Assembly (NCBI GenBank): GCA_011391455.1 | Contig: JAABQN010000094.1 | Location: forward strand, 1 to 7,773 | DNA length: 7,773 nucleotides | Direction of reading: 5' to 3' | Origin: Nitrospiraceae bacterium | GTDB taxonomy: Bacteria > Nitrospirota > Nitrospiria > Nitrospirales > Nitrospiraceae | In this document: in pieces, positions 1 to 5,014 of the stretch | Numbering within the stretch: position 1 is the stretch's first letter | How the letters are laid out: each line of letters begins with the position of its first letter | Notes under the pieces: generated by a model | Told to the model about the DNA's origin: nothing | Seen by the model: only the letters and a program-made list of their open reading frames with translations | Databases searched by the model: none | Position numbers and translations under genes: made by a program

Positions 1-219
1 AACCCGGATATGAGCCTCGGCCAATGGCTGTTGGTGACGTTGACAACCGGCGTCGGTGGTTCGCTGTTGTCCATTGGGTCGGCAGCGGGCGTGGCCCTCA
101 TGGGCCAGGCACGGGGAATCTATACATTCTCTGCCCACCTGAAATGGATATGGGCGATTGCCTTGGGCTATGCCGCAAGTATCACTGTTCATCTTGTGAT
201 GAATAGCGCTCTCTTTTAG
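1..219 (+). CDS. nhaD: Na+/H+ antiporter NhaD, C-terminal fragment
   Basis: This is the 3' end of a gene that begins before the window; the frame is open from base 1 and stops with TAG at 217-219. The 72 visible residues contain the segment GGSLLSIGSAAGVALMGQAR, which I recognise as the conserved C-terminal stretch of NhaD-type sodium/proton antiporters, followed by a last hydrophobic helix (WIWAIALGYAASITVHLVM). NhaD is an inner-membrane protein that exchanges Na+ or Li+ for H+ and supports pH and salt homeostasis. The ATG at 10 is an internal methionine, not the start, because similarity continues to the window edge. A MITE-like insertion lies 14 bp after the stop codon (its target duplication begins 5 bp after it), so the native downstream region, possibly its terminator, was interrupted. 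The family call is from recall of the motif; confidence is high for so short a piece. Confidence 0.85.
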   Translation, partial: NPDMSLGQWLLVTLTTGVGGSLLSIGSAAGVALMGQARGIYTFSAHLKWIWAIALGYAASITVHLVMNSALF

Positions 220-233
220 TCCATAGCCCGTAT

Positions 234-405
234 CAGTGCTGTCCCAACGTTGAAGAAAACAGCAATTTGTTTTTCATAAGTGATTGATTCAACTATGCAC
301 ACATTTCGGTACGTAATTGAAGTCGGCACCAGGTTGTGAAGCTGCGAACAACAAGCCTATTAATGAGTTCCGTCTCTCGATAACACGAACGTTGGGACAC
401 TACTG
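234..405. mobile_element. MITE-like non-autonomous insertion with 9-bp target duplication
   Basis: The left end CAGTGCTGTCCCAACGTT (234-251) and the right end AACGTTGGGACACTACTG (388-405) are inverted repeats of 18 bp with two mismatches (positions 5 and 6 of the repeat). Immediately outside both ends is the identical 9-mer AGCCCGTAT (225-233 and 406-414), as expected for a target-site duplication. The 172-bp element has no credible ORF, so it must have been mobilised in trans by a related transposase. Its interior (252-387) is relatively AT-rich. A 9-bp duplication and a CAG-starting end are compatible with families such as ISAs1 or some IS4-type elements, but I cannot assign the parent from these data. 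It sits in the spacer directly behind nhaD. The undamaged duplication suggests a fairly recent insertion. Confidence 0.88.
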
Positions 406-500
406 AGCCCGTATGATTCATAACGGTTCGTCGTAAATAGCGGATCGTGCGCGATAAATGTAAAAAAACGAGACTCGCGTGACGTGTGAGAAAGTCACGA

Positions 501-535
501 TTCGAAGTTCCAAAAACCTCAAACCGAACCTCGAA
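501..535. repeat. Small imperfect inverted repeat with CGAACCT-type units
   Basis: TTCGAAGTTC (501-510) is the reverse complement of GAACCTCGAA (526-535) at 9 of 10 positions. The loop (511-525) continues the same simple vocabulary (ACCTCAAACC). On the reverse strand this reads as repeated GAGGTTCG-like words. Just upstream a second minor stem CGTGAC/GTCACG (478-483 with 494-499) is visible. Apart from these stems I see nothing coding between 415 and 616. A role as a terminator is possible but there is no T-tract on either side. Confidence 0.45.
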
Positions 536-616
536 CCATCATCCGTCTCGCTTGAGTCAGGCATCTGCGATTGCCACAGAAGTGTTCATGGATAACGCGG
601 GATGATGCTCAGTTGC

Positions 617-883
617 TCACTGGCGGTGGTCAGAAACACAGAAGAGATCGGAGCAGTGGGCCACTTTGAGATTACCATTGATCGCGTCGTAGTAGCTGAT
701 GAGGCCCAGGTGGTCCGCTCCGATGGTCACGGAGGTGTCCTGGCCGACCTTGCCTGGGCCGTCCAGGGTGGTGAGTGCAACTCTCGGACGCACAAGACCG
801 GTATCGCCTGCTCCGATACTGAAGGGCAGTCCGAAGTCCAGGAGAAGCCAGACCCCCAAGACAAGACGAGTGTTTCCTGACAT
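617..883 (-). CDS. Short exported protein with one VTIGADGLGLISYYD-type repeat; probably a remnant
   Basis: The reverse-strand ORF starts at ATG 883-881 and encodes 88 residues; an upstream ATG at 985 would add 34 residues but lacks sense as an N-terminus. Residues 1 to about 25 (NTRLVLGVWLLLDFGLPFSIGAG) resemble a signal peptide. The rest contains TTLDGPGKVGQDTSVTIGAD followed by LGLISYYDAINGNLKVAHCS. I recognise this as one copy of a roughly 50-residue repeat found in tandem in large secreted bacterial proteins (consensus like ISYYDxTNGDLKVAHCSN). Here only one copy remains between the signal peptide and a short tail (DLFCVSDHRQ). Known family members are usually several hundred residues, so this is either a collapsed repeat gene or a pseudogene. 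The ribosome site is weak (GGGA 5 bases before ATG). It lies alone among repeats, with no partner gene. Confidence 0.42.
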   Translation of the reverse strand: MSGNTRLVLGVWLLLDFGLPFSIGAGDTGLVRPRVALTTLDGPGKVGQDTSVTIGADHLGLISYYDAINGNLKVAHCSDLFCVSDHRQ

Positions 884-941
884 TACAATCCCGACAATCC
901 ACGTTGCGAAACGAGGCGGTGAAGAAGTTGCCTCCCTCAAG

Positions 942-1061
942 TAAATTATCGCGCAGGAATTGGGGTTTGGACCACTCTGGCTCATGACTTATCTTATGGT
1001 AGTCTTACTACAAAGATGTACCTGCTCAGGTGTGTAGGCTGAAGGCTATAAATTATCGCGC
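942..1061. repeat. 13-bp direct repeat TAAATTATCGCGC flanking 94 bp
   Basis: TAAATTATCGCGC occurs exactly at 942-954 and again at 1049-1061, separated by 94 bp. The reverse complement of its last nine bases, GCGCGATAA, is also present at 449-457, followed by a similar ATGTA. The 94-bp spacer (955-1048) has no ORF of note. The exact 13-base match is unlikely by chance in 1 kb, while the 9-base inverted match alone is not significant. Candidates are a long target duplication around a small insertion, ends of a degenerate element that includes 617-883, or paired protein-binding sites upstream of the malic enzyme gene. Confidence 0.5.
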
Positions 1062-1074
1062 GAGGCACGAATGC

Positions 1075-1150
1075 GGGGGTAGCGGGATACAGGGATAGTC
1101 GGAGTAGGCTCTTACCCCTCTACCCCGTTGCCCCCTTACCCCTTTATCTC
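1075..1150. repeat. Quasi-palindrome with arms of 8-bp tandem units
   Basis: The left arm reads GGGGGTAG, CGGGATAC, AGGGATAG, TCGGAGTAG (1075-1107). The right arm reads CTTACCCC, TCTACCCC, GTTGCCCC, CTTACCCC, TTTATCTC (1111-1150). Both arms have a period of 8 bp, with one 9-bp unit, and are approximate reverse complements (GGGGTA-like against TACCCC). A weaker outer pair encloses it: GGCTGAAGGCT at 1037-1047 and AACCTTCAACC at 1198-1208, matching at 9 of 11 positions. The structure ends about 90 bp before the malic enzyme start. It would form a long imperfect hairpin in RNA or single-stranded DNA, and the G-rich arm has four G-runs of two or more. Its function is unknown. Confidence 0.6.
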
Positions 1151-1239
1151 TTCAAGCAGAGAGGAAGCCTTGTTGCGCAAGAAGCCTAACCCCTAAAAAC
1201 CTTCAACCTATCTACCTGCGTAGTTACTAAGGACCAGCC

Positions 1240-2682
1240 ATGACTGACATCGGGCCCTATTCAAACTACCGACTGACCGTTCGTCTTGAACTCGCCAATA
1301 CGCCAGGCATGTTCGCAAAGGTGGCAGCCGTCCTGGCCGAAGAAGGCGCCAATTTGGGCGCAGTGGATATCGTCTCTGCAACGGCCGACTGTATGGTGCC
1401 GGACGTAACCTTCGACGTCCAAAGCGAAGCGCATGGAGAGAAAGTGCTTGCCAGGATCGGGGCGCTCCCGGATGTAAAAGTGCTGTCGGCCTCCGACCGA
1501 ATTTTTCTTTTGCATCTTGGCGGAAAGATTCGCGTGCAAAGTAAGTTTCCCATCACGACAAGAAATCTCCTGTCGATGGTCTATACGCCTGGTGTTGGAC
1601 GGGTTTCGCAAGCGATCGCGAAGGACAAGACTAAAGCCTATGCCTTTACCGGCAAGGGAAACACGGTCGCCGTGGTCACCGATGGGTCTGCGGTACTGGG
1701 CCTTGGCAATCTTGGCCCGGAAGCCGCATTACCCGTGATGGAAGGCAAGGCCATGCTGTTCAAAGAGTTTGCGGGAATCGACGCATGGCCGATCTGTCTC
1801 AACACGCAAGATCCTGACGAAATTGTTCGTACGGTTCAAGCCATTGCTCCGGGGTTCGGCGCCATCAATTTGGAAGACATCAGTTCGCCGCGCTGTTTCG
1901 AGATCGAACGCCGCTTGAAAAGCACCCTGGATATTCCGGTGATGCATGACGATCAGCATGGCACGGCCGTGGTCATCCTTGCCGCTTTGACGAATGCGCT
2001 CACCGTTATCGGGAAACGAATGGAAGACATCCGCGTGGTCGTCAATGGTCTTGGCGCCGCCGGAACCGCCTGTTGCAGGATGTTGCTTGCCGCCGGCCTC
2101 TCGCACCTTGTCGGATGCGAACCTCAAGGGATCGTCTTACGGGGAGACGGTCAGCAGCTGCGGGCTTGCCGAACGGATCTCGCCCCCTGCATGACGCCAG
2201 ATCATCCCCAAGGCACACTCCGGGATGCGCTCAAGGGGGCCGATGTCTTCATTGGTTTATCCGTCGGCAACATCCTTACAGCGGAAGACCTGGACCTGAT
2301 GGCGTCTGATCGCATCGTCTTTGCCATGGCCAATCCCGATCCTGAAGTCCCTCGTGAATTGGCTGCCTCTCACTGCCGGATCTTTGCCACCGGACGATCC
2401 GACTATCCGAATCAAATTAATAATGCACTCGCATTCCCCGGTATTTTTCGAGGTGCACTCGATGTGCAAGCCCGTGACATCAACGAAGCGATGAAACTGG
2501 CTGCGGCCAAGGCCCTGGCAGAGACCATTCCCCCTGCGGCTCTCAGTGCGGACTACATTATTCCGAGCGTATTCGACAAGGGCGTCGTACCGCGGGTAGC
2601 AAAAGCCGTGGCGGCAGCCGCACGCGAAACCGGTGTAGCGCGCCGCCGCACCAAACTCAGCGACGACTTCGCATCCTCTTAA
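1240..2682 (+). CDS. ACT-domain malic enzyme (malate dehydrogenase, oxaloacetate-decarboxylating)
   Basis: The 480-residue cytosolic enzyme converts malate to pyruvate and CO2 with reduction of NAD(P)+. Residues 11-85 (LTVRLELANTPGMFAKVAAV and following) form an ACT domain, a ligand-binding module that suggests allosteric control. The catalytic part follows: YTPGV with the active-site Tyr115, VTDGSAVLGLGNLGP at 146-160, EGKAMLFKEF with the likely catalytic Lys170, metal ligands in NLEDIS (Glu212, Asp213) and HDDQHGTA (Asp237/238), the nucleotide-binding loop GLGAAGTA (270-277), FAMANPDPE (361-369) and ATGRSDYPNQINNA (383-396). All signature motifs are intact and the length suits the short bacterial class plus ACT. 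The start is supported by AAGGA at 1229-1233, six bases before ATG. It is probably monocistronic, flanked by repeat-rich spacers. NAD versus NADP preference cannot be read reliably, so no symbol is given. A residual tail (RRRTKLSDDFASS) is poorly conserved in type. Confidence 0.95.
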   Translation: MTDIGPYSNYRLTVRLELANTPGMFAKVAAVLAEEGANLGAVDIVSATADCMVPDVTFDVQSEAHGEKVLARIGALPDVKVLSASDRIFLLHLGGKIRVQSKFPITTRNLLSMVYTPGVGRVSQAIAKDKTKAYAFTGKGNTVAVVTDGSAVLGLGNLGPEAALPVMEGKAMLFKEFAGIDAWPICLNTQDPDEIVRTVQAIAPGFGAINLEDISSPRCFEIERRLKSTLDIPVMHDDQHGTAVVILAALTNALTVIGKRMEDIRVVVNGLGAAGTACCRMLLAAGLSHLVGCEPQGIVLRGDGQQLRACRTDLAPCMTPDHPQGTLRDALKGADVFIGLSVGNILTAEDLDLMASDRIVFAMANPDPEVPRELAASHCRIFATGRSDYPNQINNALAFPGIFRGALDVQARDINEAMKLAAAKALAETIPPAALSADYIIPSVFDKGVVPRVAKAVAAAARETGVARRRTKLSDDFASS

Positions 2683-2722
2683 CTTGTCATTTCCCATGAA
2701 TTCAGCCGTTTCCACTGCTCTT

Positions 2723-2750
2723 CTGGCATAGGGTCCGGCTATGCTACAAT
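2723..2750 (+). promoter_or_regulatory. Predicted sigma70-like promoter with an internal inverted repeat
   Basis: CTGGCA (2723-2728) and TACAAT (2745-2750) are separated by 16 bp and match the -35 and -10 consensus at 4 and 5 of 6 positions. Between them lies the inverted repeat GCATAG (2726-2731) / CTATGC (2739-2744) with a 7-bp loop, which could be an operator covering the promoter. Transcription would start near 2757 and give the J-domain/RNase D genes a leader of about 160 bases containing the long hairpin at 2767-2873. The same inverted repeat could instead be a weak stem at the end of the malic enzyme transcript, but no T-tract follows. Confidence 0.45.
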
Positions 2751-2766
2751 GCGCGCCTCTTGTTCA

Positions 2767-2873
2767 TTTGGTCTATCTGGTCTGTCTGGTCTATTTGGTC
2801 TGTTTCGTATATTTGGTTGAACGAAACTAACCAGATAGACCAGAAGAACCAGGTGAACCAGACAGACCACACA
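2767..2873. repeat. Quasi-palindrome with arms of 9-bp TCTGGTCTA-type units
   Basis: The left arm is six contiguous 9-bp units from 2767 to 2820: TTTGGTCTA, TCTGGTCTG, TCTGGTCTA, TTTGGTCTG, TTTCGTATA, TTTGGTTGA. The right arm has five units from 2829 to 2873: AACCAGATA, GACCAGAAG, AACCAGGTG, AACCAGACA, GACCACACA. The arms are reverse complementary in character. The core pairs TTTCGT (2803-2808) with ACGAAA (2821-2826), and TTTGGTCTGTTTCGT matches the opposite strand at about 12 of 15 positions. A run of seven T follows at 2881-2887, eight bases after the last unit. It may act as a terminator or attenuator in the leader of the J-domain gene. Because the unit is divisible by three, one frame stays open through it, but this is not a gene. 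Confidence 0.8.
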
Positions 2874-2916
2874 CGTAGAGTTTTTTTACAGCCTGTTGGG
2901 AGTAAATCTGGTTCAC

Positions 2917-3549
2917 ATGCCGTTTACACAAGGCAAATTTATCAAGTTTCAGATCGGGATGAGAAAACGGATCGATTCGCTACGCCCGAAAGCCGAAGAA
3001 AGTCTGGATCTCGCCGTCGACACGATGATGCAGGAGCGGGTCGACAGCTTCTTTCGCGTTGAACAGGGGCTGGAGGAAATCATTAAATCGCTGCTCCAGA
3101 TTGAAGAGGAGATTCTAGAGATCCGTGATCTTTCCGGCGCCATGCGCTTGGAGTCGCGTCTTGAGTTTGTCGAAGACCGATGGGACGATTTTGACAGTGA
3201 GATTCGAGAACGTCCACGGCGTCGGCGCAGGAAAATCAGCCTCGCTGATATGTTGAAAGCCGCCGGCGGGGGAGGCAGCGATCTGTCGCAGGGGTCGAGC
3301 GGGATCAACAACGCAATGGACGCCTATGCCGCGATGGGCGTAGATTTCGGCAGTTCGCTCGCCGATGTCACCGCCTCATTTCGCCACAAGGCCAAGCAAC
3401 TCCACCCCGATTCAAATAACGGCGATCGCAGCGCCGAACCGGAATTGAGACGCATGCTGGAGGCCTACCAGTTCCTAAAGGAGTACTTGAGCCTCAGCAA
3501 TGTCGAACCTCCCCGATCACCAGACGCCACCTACCGCCCGACAGAATGA
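2917..3549 (+). CDS. J-domain (DnaJ-like) protein
   Basis: The 210-residue protein has a C-terminal J domain at about residues 132-192, including FRHKAKQLHPD with the HPD motif at 163-165. This motif stimulates the ATPase of Hsp70 (DnaK) partners. The N-terminal 95 residues are highly charged and mostly helical in character (EQGLEEIIKSLLQIEEEILE), probably a coiled coil. They lead into an arginine-rich stretch (RERPRRRRRK, about 97-106) and a glycine-rich linker. It lacks the Gly/Phe and zinc-finger regions of true DnaJ, so it is a specialised J protein rather than the general cochaperone. The start is uncertain: ATG 2917 is chosen. TTG 2896 would add seven residues, and ATG 2959 would leave MRKRIDSL at the N-terminus. 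GGGAG at 2898-2902 is far from 2917. The 3' end overlaps the RNase D gene by 50 bp, so the two are probably co-transcribed. The client is unknown. Confidence 0.85.
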   Translation: MPFTQGKFIKFQIGMRKRIDSLRPKAEESLDLAVDTMMQERVDSFFRVEQGLEEIIKSLLQIEEEILEIRDLSGAMRLESRLEFVEDRWDDFDSEIRERPRRRRRKISLADMLKAAGGGGSDLSQGSSGINNAMDAYAAMGVDFGSSLADVTASFRHKAKQLHPDSNNGDRSAEPELRRMLEAYQFLKEYLSLSNVEPPRSPDATYRPTE

Positions 3550-4771
3550 GATATACGTGACACCCAATCTGCCTCTGCCGTATGTAACAGACCAGCAAGC
3601 CCTTGAATCCCTCTGCCACACATTGCGGCAGAGCCCGCGACTAGCTGTGGATACGGAATTCGTCGGGGAAGACACCTTCGTTCCGCGTCTCGAACTGATT
3701 CAAGTCGCCACCGCCACCACCGCTGCAGTCATCGACTTCCCTGCCGTGCAGGCCAGTGGATCGCTCGACGTCTTCTGGGAACTCATCTGTGAGACCAAAA
3801 TCGAAAAAATCTTCCATGCCGGGCGGCAGGATCTCGATCTCTTTGCCATACATGCAGGGCAGATCCCGAAGCCATTTTTCGATACCCAGATTGCCGCTGC
3901 CATGGTCGGGTATGGCGCCCAAATTGCCTATGCAAACTTGGTTCAGCGACTCCTCGGCACCAGGCTCGCGAAAGCCCATACCTTTACCAATTGGAGTGCG
4001 CGACCGCTCTCGGATGGCCAAATCGCCTATGCTTTGGAAGATGTCGAATTCCTCCTGTCGATCCATACGCATTTACAGGATCGCCTCCGCGCACTCGGCC
4101 GATTGGAGTGGGTCAGTGAAGAGTTTGCACGCCTCGAAACGGCGGTAGGAGAAAAAAGTCGAGAGCCACAGGAACGCTACCAGCGAATTCGAGGGTGGGA
4201 CACTCTCAAGCCCAAAGGGGCTGCGGTGCTTCGTGAGTTAGCTGCTTGGCGGGAAGCGGAAGCTCGCCGCCGGAACGTGCCTCGCGGACGTGTCATGCGC
4301 GACGAGGTGCTCCTCCAGCTCGCACGCCATCCACCGAAATCGATCAATGATCTCCGTGGACTCCGTGGGGTCCATTCCTCCGAGATCGATCGACAGGGGG
4401 CACAATTGCTAGCCGCCATTACCTCGGCGCTGGCACTTCCACCATCGGCCTGGCCGGAGGTTCCTAGTGAGCGAAAACCTGATCCTGAGTCGACGGGTAT
4501 CGTCGAACTGCTGCAAGCTGTGCTGAAGGCACGATCTGCAGAGGAGGGGATTGCTCCCACCATAGTGGCCACCAGTGCCGACCTGCAAATACTTGTAGAA
4601 GCTAAGCAGAATCGAACGGCTCTTGATGTGCCTATCCTCCGCGGCTGGCGACGACAGCTGGCCGGGGATCTGCTCTTACAAGTATTAGATGGTTCGGTCA
4701 CCATTACTGTAGACCGAACCTCCGGTTCCCTGAAGATGACCCAGAATCCTGCCTCGAATGCTTCGAGCTGA
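3500..4771 (+). CDS. rnd: Ribonuclease D
   Basis: The 423-residue protein is a 3'-5' exoribonuclease of the DEDDy family that trims tRNA precursors and other structured RNAs. Exonuclease motifs are complete: VDTEF (Asp51, Glu53), HAGRQDLDLF (Asp111) and YALED (Tyr177, Asp181), and the conserved NWSARPL segment lies at 164-170. A first HRDC nucleic-acid-binding domain spans about 236-310 (KPKGAAVLRELAAWREAEAR onward), and a second, weaker HRDC-like region covers about 330-405. The length is longer than E. coli RNase D, mainly through an N-terminal extension and the tail. The ATG at 3500 overlaps the J-domain gene in another frame. An in-frame GTG at 3557 lies 7 bp after that gene's stop and would remove 19 poorly conserved residues, so it is a real alternative. 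Neither start has a strong ribosome site. It is likely cotranscribed with the upstream gene. Confidence 0.95.
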   Translation: MSNLPDHQTPPTARQNEIYVTPNLPLPYVTDQQALESLCHTLRQSPRLAVDTEFVGEDTFVPRLELIQVATATTAAVIDFPAVQASGSLDVFWELICETKIEKIFHAGRQDLDLFAIHAGQIPKPFFDTQIAAAMVGYGAQIAYANLVQRLLGTRLAKAHTFTNWSARPLSDGQIAYALEDVEFLLSIHTHLQDRLRALGRLEWVSEEFARLETAVGEKSREPQERYQRIRGWDTLKPKGAAVLRELAAWREAEARRRNVPRGRVMRDEVLLQLARHPPKSINDLRGLRGVHSSEIDRQGAQLLAAITSALALPPSAWPEVPSERKPDPESTGIVELLQAVLKARSAEEGIAPTIVATSADLQILVEAKQNRTALDVPILRGWRRQLAGDLLLQVLDGSVTITVDRTSGSLKMTQNPASNASS

Positions 4772-5014
4772 CGAACCGTCGAGTATTTCCCTCTGTCCCC
4801 TGTCTGACAACCTCCTCTAACTGTTCACAAATGGCCTTGAGGCGCCCTTGCCCTCCTGCCTCCCTCACAAAGCGATCACAAATGCCGGATTCTCCCTCGA
4901 AAACCATGGTTTTACCTGGTCGTTATTTTATCGCTCTCTATAGCGCAGAGGTAGGCTGGTATGGATCTGGCATTTCTGCTAGGGCCCCGGTCCACTCTAT
5001 TCATAGGAAGATCC
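4772..5014. promoter_or_regulatory. Intergenic region with perfect palindrome and TCACAAA repeats
   Basis: This 243-bp gap separates rnd from the GGDEF-like gene. It holds the perfect 14-bp palindrome AAAACCATGGTTTT (4900-4913). The heptamer TCACAAA appears three times on the + strand (4825-4831, 4865-4871 and 4876-4882), the first and last extended to TCACAAATG. The last two copies are 11 bp apart, about one helical turn. These are plausible protein-binding sites for the downstream gene, but I could not find a convincing -35/-10 pair at proper spacing, and no clear terminator for rnd is visible. Confidence 0.35.

Noticed and set aside
602..880. Forward ORF of 92 residues opposite the repeat-protein ORF
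   Set aside because: Composition has no domain or membrane character. The recognisable repeat motif is on the reverse strand of the same DNA.
449..1061. Complete transposon bounded by GCGCGATAA and TTATCGCGC
   Set aside because: A 9-bp inverted match in 1 kb is expected by chance, no target duplication is seen, and there is no transposase.
1729..2127. Reverse ORFs inside the malic enzyme gene (also 2257-2715)
   Set aside because: Shadows of a gene with intact catalytic motifs; no recognisable features of their own.
2767..2873. CRISPR array
   Set aside because: The units are contiguous 9-mers without spacers and the two halves are inverted; no cas genes are present.
2881..2887. Classical intrinsic terminator using the seven-T run alone
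   Set aside because: The T-run is separated from the last repeat unit by eight bases and is not preceded by a GC-rich stem directly adjacent; kept only as part of an attenuator hypothesis.
2760..3062. Forward ORF starting with TTG and encoding IWSIWSVWSIWSV then NQ-rich residues
   Set aside because: The peptide is a by-product of the 9-bp DNA repeat, whose unit is divisible by three. The rest is out of frame with the J-domain gene.
4177..4704. Long reverse ORF of 175 residues within the RNase D gene
   Set aside because: Ser/Arg-rich composition typical of an antisense shadow; the forward frame has HRDC sequence throughout.
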